A stretch of DNA of 64,000 nucleotides, taken from contig NC_019792.1 in assembly GCF_000230715.2 (NCBI RefSeq), positions 1,364,001 through 1,428,000 of the forward strand, written 5' to 3'. How positions within the stretch are numbered: the stretch's first letter is position 1; the number at the start of each line of letters is the position of its first letter. The notes under the pieces were generated by a model. The model did not search any database. It saw nothing but the letters and a program-made list of their open reading frames with translations, and was not told the DNA's origin. The stretch is from Natronobacterium gregoryi SP2 (GTDB lineage Archaea > Halobacteriota > Halobacteria > Halobacteriales > Natrialbaceae). Below, in pieces: positions 50,151 through 58,391 of this stretch. The position numbers and the translations under genes were made by a program.

Positions 50151-50227
50151 TACCGTTCCAGCCGTCGACTACTTGGTCGGACCGGCTGACTGGGATCGAC
50201 AGCAGTGCAGGCGTGGCCCGCCACTGG
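50147..50227 (-). repeat. Family B palindromic element, copy B7
   Basis: 81-bp inverted copy with ends GTAGTACCGTTCCAGCCGTC and GCAGGCGTGGCCCGCCACTGG, matching B1 and B6. The TAG at 50148-50150 is the stop of metX. Its core differs from B1 while the ends are conserved. Confidence 0.7.
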
Positions 50228-50230
50228 CAC

Positions 50231-50317
50231 GCATGCGGATTGTTGTCCGTCATCGACGACGCAACCACGAGCTGGTTCGCGGCTGCGCCGGGAAATCGAG
50301 AGAACAGGTCGTATCAT
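50231..50317. repeat. Family A palindromic element, degenerate copy A8
   Basis: Ends GCATGCGGATTGTTGTC and GAACAGGTCGTATCA resemble family A; the core is eroded. It follows B7 directly and shares its last bases (TCAT) with A7, so the two lie in tandem. Confidence 0.55.
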
Positions 50318-50397
50318 ACGGTTTGCTGTCAGTCAGTGCCGGCGCGATCGCAGGAGGGCGCGGTCGCGCCGGCCAATCGGGACAGCAGTCCGTATCA
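50314..50397. repeat. Family A palindromic element, copy A7
   Basis: 84 bp. Outer ends TCATACGGTTTGCTGTCAG and GGGACAGCAGTCCGTATCA, inner arms CCGGCGCGA / TCGCGCCGG. The right terminal TCA is the reverse complement of the TGA stop of the minus-strand gene 50395-50778. Confidence 0.85.
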
Positions 50398-50778
50398 GTC
50401 GTCCGCGTGCTCGTAAACGGGTCGGTCGATCTCGTACTGCGCGAGACGGGGGGAACCGCTCCTGCGTCGATCGAACCACCGAACGGCGTCCTCGGCGAAC
50501 AGCGAGTACTCCCTCCGTCGCACGGTGAGCCAGTCGTTTCCGGTCGGTGAGCGGACCAAAGCGATCAACGACCACATGGTGCCCGCGGCGATCGAACCGG
50601 CTGCCGAGAACGTCATGCCGAGGCTCACGAACGTCAGGCCGTACACGAAGCCGATGGCCATCGACGGAAGGCTCGTTCCAAGGGGAACTCGTGCAGTCGC
50701 ATCGCGAAGCGTCGGTGCGAGGAAGACGACCGAGAGACCACTACCAATCAGGAATACGAAGTCTTGCCACATCATCAA
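50395..50778 (-). CDS. Small membrane protein, paralogue of the gene at 27512-27874
   Basis: 127 residues: MMMWQDFVFLIGSGLSVVFLAPTLRDATARVPLGTSLPSM and then two further membrane segments. The first 85 residues match the 27512 gene almost position by position, including the PLG(S/T)S(I/L)PSM loop. The C-terminal tail is Arg-rich and different. The AT-rich upstream sequence TTATTAACTC is shared in style. It ends in family A element A7. Function unknown. Confidence 0.7.
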   Translation of the reverse strand: MMMWQDFVFLIGSGLSVVFLAPTLRDATARVPLGTSLPSMAIGFVYGLTFVSLGMTFSAAGSIAAGTMWSLIALVRSPTGNDWLTVRRREYSLFAEDAVRWFDRRRSGSPRLAQYEIDRPVYEHADD

Positions 50779-50813
50779 AACTACTTACTCGCTGTTGAGT
50801 TAATAACTCCATT

Positions 50814-50838
50814 GGTCGTGAAGTGCCCCCTCACGACC
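50814..50838. other. Intergenic hairpin
   Basis: Perfect 8-bp stem GGTCGTGA / TCACGACC with a 9-base C-rich loop, in the gap between serB and the paralogue gene. The rest of the 50779-51016 gap shows no gene. Confidence 0.45.
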
Positions 50839-51016
50839 CATACTCGTCGAAAACGGACGTTCCCTCGAGTTTGAAAGTTACTCTGCGATCGGGAACGCCT
50901 CGTCCAGACCGAACGAGTCGGTGCCGGCAGCGCCCGGCGATCGCGTGGCGATACACTCACCCGACACGACGCCAGCAGCGCACACGCTCCGAAAAGAATC
51001 AACGAGAGCCGACCGG

Positions 51017-51661
51017 TTAGACCGTCTCGAGAATCGCCCGTTTGGCGAACACCTCGCGGGCCGCTGCCATCGAGGTGACGACGACGTCACACGCCGGTTC
51101 GACGGCCGGTTTCGGGTCGAACCCAATCGAGAGACCGGCGACCTCGAGCATCGGCAGATCGTTCGCACCGTCGCCGACCGCGACGGTATCGGACGTGGGA
51201 ACGCCGACTTCGTCCGCGAGGTCGTCGAGCGCGTCGTCTTTGGTGCCTTCGACGAGTGGACCAGCCACGTCGCCCATCAACTGGCCACCCGCCACCGGGA
51301 GTCGATTCGAGACGACGTGGTCGACTGAGACGTCCTCGCCCTCGAGTGCCGCCACGACGCCGCGTTCGAATCCGCCGGTAAGAATAGCCGTCGTGACGCC
51401 GGCGTCGTTCAGGTCAGCGATCAGGTCCGCAGCGCCTGGCCGAAGCTCCACTTCCGCGAACGCAGTGTGAGCTTCGTCCTCGGGGAGCCCCTCGAGCAGG
51501 GCCGCCCGTTCCCGTAGACTCTCAGCATAGCCGATTTCGTCGTTCATCGCGCGTTCGGTGATCTCGGCCATGTCGTCGGCGACGCCACAGCGGTCACCGA
51601 GCAACACGGTCATCTCGGAGTCGGAGAGCGTCCCGTCGAAGTCGAAAGCGACGACTGTCAT
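51017..51661 (-). CDS. serB: Phosphoserine phosphatase (SerB-like HAD)
   Basis: 214 residues from ATG 51661. HAD motif I FDFDGTLSDSE near 6-16, a small helical cap, TGGFERGV near 103 (motif II with Thr/Gly-Gly of SerB), Lys in EGTKDDALDDL and motif IV VAVGDGANDLPML near 170. It dephosphorylates O-phosphoserine in serine synthesis. Residues upstream of ATG 51661 in the open frame look non-coding. Confidence 0.88.
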   Translation of the reverse strand: MTVVAFDFDGTLSDSEMTVLLGDRCGVADDMAEITERAMNDEIGYAESLRERAALLEGLPEDEAHTAFAEVELRPGAADLIADLNDAGVTTAILTGGFERGVVAALEGEDVSVDHVVSNRLPVAGGQLMGDVAGPLVEGTKDDALDDLADEVGVPTSDTVAVGDGANDLPMLEVAGLSIGFDPKPAVEPACDVVVTSMAAAREVFAKRAILETV

Positions 51662-51727
51662 CGGTCGCCGATTGGACACGACCGGATAAACCAGTTCAGG
51701 TTTTGCGGACGCGGCCGAACGACCAGT

Positions 51728-52375
51728 ATGCGCGACCTGTCCCAGCCGATCGAGTCCGGGATGCAGACGTACCCTGGCGACCCTGCAGTCGAGATTTCGG
51801 CAGTGACGACGGTTCCGGACGACGGCGCGGCCGTCAGCGAACTGCGCTGTTCCAGTCACGCGGGCACCCATATCGACGCGCCGAGCCACACCGAACCGGA
51901 CGGCGACAGCCTCACGGACCGCGATGTCGGCGAGTACGTTTTCGACGCACGGTTCGTCGACCTCACACCCTGTGATCCACGGGAAGCGATCGAACCCACG
52001 GAGCTGCCAGACACGATCGAACTCGAGTCGACGGACTTACTGGTCGTCCGGACCGGCTACGACGACCACTGGAATACGGACGCCTACCTCGACCATCCGT
52101 ATCTCACGCCGGCCGCTGCACGAACGCTTCGGGACGCAGACTGTGGCGTCGCGACCGACACCCTCAGCCCGGACCCGACCCCGACGGAGCGGGCGAGCGC
52201 GGACGAACCGGACGGGATTCCCGCCCACCGCGAACTGCTTGGCACCGGGCTGCCGATTCTCGAAAATCTGACCAACCTCGAGCGGCTTCCCGAGCGGTTC
52301 ACGCTCTATGCGTTCCCGCTCCCGGTGAACGACGGCGACGCCTCACCGGTTCGGGCCGTCGCCGACCTCGAGTAG
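51728..52375 (+). CDS. Cyclase-family metal-dependent hydrolase (kynurenine formamidase-like)
   Basis: 215 residues. MRDLSQPIESGMQTYPGDPAVEI and CSSHAGTHIDAPSHTEPDG near 42-60 contain the metal-binding HxGTHxDxPxH motif of the cyclase/KynB family. DCGVATDTLSPDPTP and AHRELLGTGLPILENLTNL are the later conserved parts. Family members hydrolyse formylkynurenine, isatin and related amides. The substrate here is unknown. Confidence 0.88.
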   Translation: MRDLSQPIESGMQTYPGDPAVEISAVTTVPDDGAAVSELRCSSHAGTHIDAPSHTEPDGDSLTDRDVGEYVFDARFVDLTPCDPREAIEPTELPDTIELESTDLLVVRTGYDDHWNTDAYLDHPYLTPAAARTLRDADCGVATDTLSPDPTPTERASADEPDGIPAHRELLGTGLPILENLTNLERLPERFTLYAFPLPVNDGDASPVRAVADLE

Positions 52376-52388
52376 CTACCGACCGTCG

Positions 52389-52856
52389 CTACGAGACGGT
52401 TGCCGACTCCTCCTCGACCGGCGTCTTGACGATCGTCACCGGACGCGACGCCAACCGAGCGACGCGGTCGGTGACGCTGCCGATCAGTCGACGGTACTCA
52501 CCCGACCGCTCTTTCGACCCCATGACCAGCAGATCGACATCTGCCTCCTCGGCGTAGTCGATGATCTCCTCGTGTGGCGTCCCGTGACGAACGACCGGTT
52601 CAGGCTCGATGCCCGCCTCGCGGGCCGACTCGGCAACCGCCTCGAGTGCGTGTTCGCCCGTCTGTTCGAGTGCCGCCTCGAGTCCCTCGAACTCGTGGAC
52701 GTACTCGTCGCCGGTGTACGAACTGTAGACGTCGCTGTCGACGACGGACAGCAGATGCAGTTCGGCGTCGGTGTGAGCGGCGACGGCGATCGCGTGTTCG
52801 GTCGCCAGTTCAGTTCCCTTCTCCGCGTCGGTCGGTAGCAGGATTCGATCGTACAT
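52389..52856 (-). CDS. Universal stress protein (UspA family)
   Basis: 155 residues. MYDRILLPTDAEKGTELATEHAIAVAAHTDAEL at the start and GSKERSGEYRRLIGSVTDRVARLASRPVTIVKTP near the end, carrying the ATP-binding G-2x-G-9x-G(S/T) type motif. Haloarchaea encode many single-domain Usp proteins used in stress responses. Its TAG stop and the TAG of the convergent cyclase gene both lie in a GTAGC/GCTAC hairpin (52372-52392). Confidence 0.9.
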   Translation of the reverse strand: MYDRILLPTDAEKGTELATEHAIAVAAHTDAELHLLSVVDSDVYSSYTGDEYVHEFEGLEAALEQTGEHALEAVAESAREAGIEPEPVVRHGTPHEEIIDYAEEADVDLLVMGSKERSGEYRRLIGSVTDRVARLASRPVTIVKTPVEEESATVS

Positions 52857-53042
52857 ACGCGACGATACGCGTCGAACCGAAATAATGGTCGGTGCCGCGT
52901 TCCATGGGTCGAAGAGCGACTATCCCGGATTCCGGACAGTCTCGAGGCGGCAAAAGCCGACAGCATCTCGATCCGCAACGTTGACACGTTAGCCACCCCC
53001 AGTTCGGGCGATGACAGTCCGACCCGGACCGGAGGAACGACG

Positions 53043-53939
53043 ATGACGAGCGCGACGCTTCAGGTCCTGGTGCTCGCCCTGATCCCGGCGGTCTTCTGGG
53101 GGTTCGCTCCGATCTTCGACAAGCGCGGGATGGCCGCGGGCGGCGGCTCGGTACAGGCGTCACTGGTCGTCGTGCTCGTCGACTCGACGATCTACTGGCT
53201 CGTCATCGCCGGACTCTACGGCCGATCGGCGTTCTCCGGACTCACACTCGAGGTACTCACCGTCTTCGCTTTCGCAGGCGTGGTCGGCACCGCACTCGGG
53301 CGAATCACGATCTTTGTCGGCGTCGACAAGGTCGGCGCGAGCCTCAACAGCGCGATACTCAGCACGCGACCGCTGTTCGCAACGCTGATCGCCTTGGTCT
53401 TCCTGGGCGAACCGCTCGGACCAGTGACGGGGCTCGGCATCGGCGTCCTCGTCGGCGGACTTTCGGTGTTGACCGCCTCCCAGGGCGGCGACCTCGAAGG
53501 CTGGCAACCCCGCGAGTTGCTGTGGCCGATCGCCGCCGCCCTCACCTTCGCCGTCGCAAACGTCGCCCGTCGGTACGGCATGCTCGAGACGCCAATTTCG
53601 GCGCTCGAGGCAGTCGCGATCAACGAGACGGCAGGGCTGGTCGCACTCGCAGCATACGTCCTCGCCGTCGGCGGACGGGACGTCCTCAAGAAACCACGAG
53701 CCTCATACCGGTATTTCGTCGGCAGCGGCCTGGTGACGACCGTCGCGATGCTGTCACTGATGGCCGCACTCGGCTTAGAGGAGGGCCGGATCGCCATCGT
53801 CGATCCACTCGTCGCGACCGCGCCGCTTTTTACGCTCGCGTTCGCAGCGCTGTTGCTACGTGATCTCGAGCGAGTGACTCGCGGCGTCGTCGCTGGGGCG
53901 GCGCTGGTGGTCCTGGGTGCGGTGTTGATCACGATCTGA
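53043..53939 (+). CDS. EamA/DMT superfamily transporter
   Basis: 298 residues with ten membrane segments in two EamA repeats (LALIPAVFWGFAPIFDKRGMAAGGGS; LLWPIAAALTFAVANVARRYGMLETPISALEA). Conserved late parts include LMAALGLEEGRIAIVDPLVATAPLFTLAFAALLLRDLERVTRGVVAGAALVVLGAVLI. Such proteins export or import small metabolites; the substrate is not predictable. Confidence 0.85.
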   Translation: MTSATLQVLVLALIPAVFWGFAPIFDKRGMAAGGGSVQASLVVVLVDSTIYWLVIAGLYGRSAFSGLTLEVLTVFAFAGVVGTALGRITIFVGVDKVGASLNSAILSTRPLFATLIALVFLGEPLGPVTGLGIGVLVGGLSVLTASQGGDLEGWQPRELLWPIAAALTFAVANVARRYGMLETPISALEAVAINETAGLVALAAYVLAVGGRDVLKKPRASYRYFVGSGLVTTVAMLSLMAALGLEEGRIAIVDPLVATAPLFTLAFAALLLRDLERVTRGVVAGAALVVLGAVLITI

Positions 53940-53987
53940 GCCGTCTTCTCAAGACCGACTTACGCAGATCGATAGAACAGTTCCTGG

Positions 53988-54385
53988 ATGCGTTCGCTCG
54001 TCTCCCGTGCGGTGTTTCCGGACCGTCCACCGACGAAAGGCGACGTGCTGATCGATTTGGCCGCCGTCTTTCTTCTCTTTGTCACCTTCTCTCTGTTGGG
54101 CAGCCTGGGAGTGGGAGTCGTCGAATTCGTCCTCGGCGTGATCGGGATGAGACCGATCGCACAGTCACCGATCGGAAAAGAGATTGAGGCGACGTGTCGA
54201 GCGATCGGTGTCGCCGGACGAGTCGTCGTCATGTCGACTCTCATCGTCCCGACGATCGCGCTCCGCTCGCTTTCCCGTCCCGAAAGTTCGTCGGCCCCAC
54301 CATCGGCAGCCTCGCACTCAGCCCAATCTACGTCGTCGACCATCTCGTCGTTGACGGAGAAATCGGCGGGCTGCAGGCGGATTGA
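53988..54385 (+). pseudogene. Membrane protein gene with probable frameshift
   Basis: From ATG 53988 the frame encodes DVLIDLAAVFLLFVTFSLLGSLGVGVVEFVLGVIGMRP and VGVAGRVVVMSTLIV-like segments, clearly membrane type, up to about 54285 (SLSRP). The sensible continuation (KFVGPTIGSLALSPIYVVDHLVVDGEIGGLQAD then TGA at 54383-54385) lies in another forward frame. A one-base change near 54280-54290 (in CTTTCCCGTCCCG) explains it. The minus-strand reading is an artefact. A sequencing error would give the same picture. Confidence 0.5.
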
Positions 54386-54389
54386 GTCC

Positions 54390-54477
54390 CTGGTACCGTC
54401 CCAACCGTCGACTGACGGGTCGAATCGAGCCACACCGCCAGATTCGACCGATCAGTTCAGGCGTGGCCCGCCACTAG
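54390..54477 (-). repeat. Family B palindromic element, copy B6
   Basis: 88-bp inverted copy with ends CTGGTACCGTCCCAACCGTC and CAGGCGTGGCCCGCCACTAG. Inner arms GGGTCGAATC / GATTCGACC. The TAG stop of glyS (54476-54474, minus) is part of the terminal CTAG. Confidence 0.8.
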
Positions 54478-56270
54478 AGGTCTGCGAACTCGAGGTCGCC
54501 GTCCCGAATTTCGGCGAGTGTCTCGGCGAGGTCTTCGACAGGGAGTCGCTTCTGGTCGGTCGTGTCGCGTTCGCGGACGGTAACTGTCGTCTCCTCGTTT
54601 TCGATCGTTTCGTAGTCGACGGTGACACAGAACGGCGTTCCGACCTCGTCCTGACGACGGTAGCGGCGGCCGATGTTGCCCGAGTCGTCGTAGGTGGCCG
54701 AAAGGCCGAGCTTTCGCAGATCGCTCACGATTTCGTCGGCGACCGACTCGAGATCGTCGTCGCTTTGCAGCGGGAAGACGCCGACGAACGTCGGCGCGAC
54801 TTCGGGCTCGAGTGCCAGGTACGTCCGCTCCTCACCGTCGACCTCGTCCTCGCGGTAGGCGTGGTGGAGGACAGTGTAGATCACTCGATCGACGCCGAAA
54901 GAAGGTTCGATGACGTGGGGCGTGATGTGCTCGCCGGCGATCGTCTCCTCGTCGACCGAGAAGCCGGCCTTCTCGACAGGAATCTCGTGAGTCTCCGCCT
55001 CGTTCTCGCCCCCACCTTCACCCTCAAGTTCGATCTCGACGACGTCGCTCTCGAAGGCCGACCGATCCCGTTCGGCGAGCGTCTCGAGTGCGTCGACGAC
55101 GTCCTGGGCCGCACCGCCGAACTCCGGACCCAGATAGCTCATGTCCGGATCGACCGTCGCGCGTTCGACGGTCTTGGGTTCGTCGTACTGTTTGAAGATC
55201 GTAAAGCGGTCGTCGGAGTACTCGTCGTGTTTCGAGAGGTCGTAGTCGGTTCGGTTGGCAAAGCCGGCGAGTTCGATCCAGTTCCCATCTATTTCGCTCT
55301 CGGCGTCCCAGCAGTCCGCGGCGTAGTGGGACCGCTCGCCCGAGAGGTGCTGGCGGAACCGGAACCGATCCATGTCGACGCCGATCGACTCGTACCACGG
55401 TTTGGCGATACCGAGGAAGTACGCGACCCACTCGTCGCCGACGATACCGTCTTCGACGGCCTCGCCGATCGTCGTCTCGAGTTCGTCGCCGCCTTCGCTG
55501 TGCTGTTCGCTGGCGGGATACAACGTCACCTCGACGTCTTCGACAGACTCGAGGTCCGGTTCGTCTTCCTCGGGGTCGACGAAGTATTCGAGTTCGGCCT
55601 GCGTAAATTCGCGGGTCCGAATGATCGAGCGCCGCGGGCTGATCTCGTTGCGGTAGGCCCGCCCGATCTGGGTGACGCCGAACGGCAACTGGTTGCGCGC
55701 GTACTCCTTCAGGCGTGGGAACTCGACGAAGATGCCCTGGGCCGTTTCGGGACGCAGGTAGCCCGGATCGGAGTCGCCGGGGCCGATGTTCGTCGCGAAC
55801 ATGAGGTTGAACGTCTCGACGGCCTGACCCGCAAGTCCTGTGCCACAGGAGGGACAGACGAGTTCGTACTCGGCGATGACCTCCTCGACTTCCGGAATGG
55901 GGAGGCTCTCGGCGTCCTCGTACTCGGTGTTGTCCTCGACGACGTGGTCCGCGCGATGGCTCTCGCCACACTCCGGACACTCCACGAGCATGTCGTCGAA
56001 CGTCTCGAGGTGGCCCGACGCCTCGAAGACGGGTTCGGGCATGATCGTCGGCGCGTCGATCTCCATGTTGCCTTCGGCGACGGCGAACCGGTCGCGCCAG
56101 GCGTCCTCGACGTTGCCTTTCAGGGACGCACCCTGCGGGCCGAACGTGTAGAAACCGCCGACACCGCCGTACGCTCCGGAAGACTGGAAGAAGTAGCCTC
56201 GGCGCTTGGCGAGTTCGACCAGTTTTTCGCTCGTTTGTTCGTCGGGATCGGCTTTTTCTTGTTTACTCAT
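54474..56270 (-). CDS. glyS: Glycine-tRNA ligase
   Basis: 598 residues, class II, alpha2-type GlyRS found in archaea and eukaryotes. Motifs include YGGVGGFYTFGPQGASLKGNVEDAWRD, YLRPETAQGIFVEFPRL, QIGRAYRNEISPRRSIIRTREFTQAELEYF and C-terminal anticodon-binding VAPTFVGVFPLQSDDDLESVADEIVSDLRKLGLSA. Cys pairs CPECGES and CPSCGTG suggest a zinc site. Start ATG overlaps the end of the upstream CBS gene (by eight bases), so it has no leader of its own. The stop is inside repeat B6. Confidence 0.96.
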   Translation of the reverse strand: MSKQEKADPDEQTSEKLVELAKRRGYFFQSSGAYGGVGGFYTFGPQGASLKGNVEDAWRDRFAVAEGNMEIDAPTIMPEPVFEASGHLETFDDMLVECPECGESHRADHVVEDNTEYEDAESLPIPEVEEVIAEYELVCPSCGTGLAGQAVETFNLMFATNIGPGDSDPGYLRPETAQGIFVEFPRLKEYARNQLPFGVTQIGRAYRNEISPRRSIIRTREFTQAELEYFVDPEEDEPDLESVEDVEVTLYPASEQHSEGGDELETTIGEAVEDGIVGDEWVAYFLGIAKPWYESIGVDMDRFRFRQHLSGERSHYAADCWDAESEIDGNWIELAGFANRTDYDLSKHDEYSDDRFTIFKQYDEPKTVERATVDPDMSYLGPEFGGAAQDVVDALETLAERDRSAFESDVVEIELEGEGGGENEAETHEIPVEKAGFSVDEETIAGEHITPHVIEPSFGVDRVIYTVLHHAYREDEVDGEERTYLALEPEVAPTFVGVFPLQSDDDLESVADEIVSDLRKLGLSATYDDSGNIGRRYRRQDEVGTPFCVTVDYETIENEETTVTVRERDTTDQKRLPVEDLAETLAEIRDGDLEFADL

Positions 56271-57114
56271 AGAGTGCTTCGAGGAGATCGACGTCGCGAA
56301 CGATACCTGCGAGCTGTTCTGCCGTCACCAGCGGAATCTGTTCGACATCGTTGCTGATCATCTGCTGTGCCGTCTCCTGAATCGACGTGTTGCCAGAGAC
56401 AGTCACCACGTCCTCGGTCATAAACTCGCTGACCGAGCCGGCCGGAAGCTCGATGTCTCGAGTAGGGAGGTATCGGCTTCCGACGGCCTTGATCCCCTCC
56501 CAGGACCACTCTGAGTCTTGATCCGGGAAGTTGTCACCGGTCGCTTCCTCGCCCTCGACGATCCGGGCGACGTCGATGATGTCGACTTCCGTGAGGACGC
56601 CACTCATCTTCCCGTCGTCGTCCAGCGCGACGGTGTAGGGAACGTTCGCGTAGTACAGTTCTCGTTCGGCGACGGGCAGCGGTGCTCCCTCGTAGGTCGT
56701 GTTGACGTTCCCGGTCGCGTGCGCCTCGACGGAACCGTCGGTCGCCTGATCGCCCGTCGCGATCGCGTGGATCACGTCGGTGATCGTGACGATCCCCTCG
56801 AACTCGCCGTCGACAACGGGGACACGACGTGCACCCTCCGCGACCATCGTCTCCGCGAGTTTCTCGAGCGACGTCTCGGCCGTCGTCGTGGGAACGTCTT
56901 CCATCAGCATGACGAGCTGGTCTTCGTCGGGCTGTTCGATCAGCGCGTCTCGTGAGATCAGTCCCCGGTATTCCGGACCGCCGTCGGACGGTTTGACGAC
57001 CGGAACGGACGAAAACGACTGTTCTTGCAGGTACTCGAGGACATCCGAACGGGTGCCAGGCAGTTCCGCGGTCACCACGTCCTCGCGGGGCGTCATCGCG
57101 TCAGCTACGTTCAT
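56263..57114 (-). CDS. CBS-domain protein, first gene of operon with glyS
   Basis: 283 residues from ATG 57114 (MNVADAMTPREDVV; GGTGGGG lies just upstream). Four CBS motifs in two Bateman modules: VADAMTPREDVVTAELPGTRSDVLEYLQEQSFSSVPVV, MLMEDVPTTTAETSLEKLAETMVAEGARRVPVVDGEF, VPYTVALDDDGKMSGVLTEVDI and FMTEDVVTVSGNTSIQETAQQMISNDVEQIPLV. CBS pairs bind adenosine nucleotides and often sense energy state. Overlap with glyS suggests coupling of glycyl-tRNA supply to this signal. Confidence 0.85.
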   Translation of the reverse strand: MNVADAMTPREDVVTAELPGTRSDVLEYLQEQSFSSVPVVKPSDGGPEYRGLISRDALIEQPDEDQLVMLMEDVPTTTAETSLEKLAETMVAEGARRVPVVDGEFEGIVTITDVIHAIATGDQATDGSVEAHATGNVNTTYEGAPLPVAERELYYANVPYTVALDDDGKMSGVLTEVDIIDVARIVEGEEATGDNFPDQDSEWSWEGIKAVGSRYLPTRDIELPAGSVSEFMTEDVVTVSGNTSIQETAQQMISNDVEQIPLVTAEQLAGIVRDVDLLEALYE

Positions 57115-57208
57115 GTCCCCACCGTAGGGCAAAAATGAGTATAAACCCAGTGCTTCCCAGTTCGGAAGGCACCGAATTTGTTCGGCTCCACGGTGACGGC
57201 TCGATTCG

Positions 57209-57243
57209 ACGATTTTATACGTACCTGATTGTCACTCACAGAC
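57209..57243 (+). promoter_or_regulatory. Promoter of the small gene at 57244
   Basis: ATTTTATACGTAC at 57211-57223 lies 20-33 bases before the ATG at 57244, in TATA position for a leaderless transcript. Confidence 0.5.
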
Positions 57244-57405
57244 ATGGAGTCGAACCCCCACTCCACGACGTCCGGCGAGACGGTCGTCGGCTCGATCGAT
57301 ACGGTCGACTCGAGCGACGAATACGTTATCGCGGATATCTCGGCCGACGACGCCTGGATTTCGATGCAGGCCGACGACGCATCGACGCTTCGAGCCTGGC
57401 GATAA
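57244..57405 (+). CDS. Small acidic haloarchaeal protein (DUF7556-like)
   Basis: 53 residues: MESNPHSTTSGETVVGSIDT, then SSDEYVIADISADDAWISM and DASTLRAWR before TAA. The DEYVIADIS.DDAW core recalls a short haloarchaeal family that I remember as DUF7556. It has strong codon bias of the genome and a TATA element upstream, which support expression. No function is known. Divergent from the CBS-glyS operon. Confidence 0.65.
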   Translation: MESNPHSTTSGETVVGSIDTVDSSDEYVIADISADDAWISMQADDASTLRAWR

Positions 57406-57446
57406 CGTCGCGGGAAGTGTGTCTCTTTTCGACCGTGGGCCTTCCG

Positions 57447-57524
57447 TCATGCAGAATGCTGTACCGGCGCGACCGCGAGCCCTCCTGTGGTCGCGCCGGA
57501 ACTGACTGACAGCAATCCGTATCA
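57447..57524. repeat. Family A palindromic element, copy A10
   Basis: 78 bp. Outer ends TCATGCAGAATGCTGT and ACAGCAATCCGTATCA, inner arms CCGGCGCGACCGC and GTGGTCGCGCCGG. It lies between the small gene and the following gene without overlapping a stop. Confidence 0.75.
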
Positions 57525-57565
57525 GGGACCGTATCGTTTAGTGCCGGGCGATCTTTCGCCATCGT

Positions 57566-58105
57566 ATGACTGATCCGCGATCCCGCGACGGATCGCCGTC
57601 GGAGTCGACCTCGTCTCCGTCGTCTCCCGTCGCCGACGCGTTCGGCATCGACACCGGTGACTCGGAGTCCGCGACAGGCTCTTTTCTCTCGGCACTGGTC
57701 CCGACCGTACTGGCCCGACGTGCGATCGCCGTCTCCGTCACGACTGACCGGGACACCTACGAACCGGACGAGCCGGTCGAGATAACGGTCGAGTTCGAGA
57801 ACCGACTCCCCGTTCCGGTCGAGGTGCCGACCCCCCGACAACGGCCCTGGGGCTGGACGATCGACGACGAACTCGAGGCCAGCGACGAACGCCGCTACAC
57901 GCGTGCCCGTCCGTCGTCGTTCGACTTCGCGGGCGGCGAGCGAAAACGCGCGTCGTTCACCTGGAACGGCCGATTCGAACGCGCCCGGGAGGATCGCCGC
58001 GAGTCCGTCCTGCCCGACCCCGATGAGTACGAGGTCCGTGCGTTCGTCGCGACGCACGAAGACGCGTTCGAACCCAGTGATTCGACAACGATTACGATTC
58101 GCTGA
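57566..58105 (+). CDS. Haloarchaeal protein with immunoglobulin-like domain
   Basis: 179 residues. A low-complexity N-terminus of about 35 residues leads to a beta-sandwich, VSVTTDRDTYEPDEPVEITVEFENRLPVPVEVPTPRQRPWGWTIDDELEASDE. This resembles the BsuPI-type or Ig-like domains of secreted or surface proteins, though there is no clear signal peptide. No enzyme motif. Function unknown. Confidence 0.6.
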   Translation: MTDPRSRDGSPSESTSSPSSPVADAFGIDTGDSESATGSFLSALVPTVLARRAIAVSVTTDRDTYEPDEPVEITVEFENRLPVPVEVPTPRQRPWGWTIDDELEASDERRYTRARPSSFDFAGGERKRASFTWNGRFERAREDRRESVLPDPDEYEVRAFVATHEDAFEPSDSTTITIR

Positions 58106-58391
58106 AAAGGAACCCTTGCCCAGTCAGGAACCCACCTGGAGAGACCTGCCGGTCGGGTCGCCCGTTATCGCCCGTCTGGACGCCCGAGAACTGTGGGGAG
58201 TGGCCGATCCGTCGCTTTACTCTCGCACCGGTTCGACTGTCGGACGCCAGGACGGATAGAACCTTACTCATATACGAGTCAATAGTGTGGCACCATTTCA
58301 ACTATCTTTCTGCGAGGAGAGCATTCCACCGGTTACGGCGAGGCGGATGTCACCGTGAACACGTTACTGGTCGCGACTACAGAACCGTGAC
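58106..58391. other. Intergenic region, no gene seen
   Basis: 286 bases between the Ig-like gene and the terminal repeat of the transporter operon. An AT-rich patch CTTACTCATATACGAG (58263-58278) could be a promoter, but no acceptable reading frame follows. No RNA gene was recognised. Confidence 0.4.

Noticed and set aside
53988-56357. 789-residue plus-strand frame across glyS
   Set aside because: Only the first 100 residues look like a protein; the rest is the reverse of glyS.
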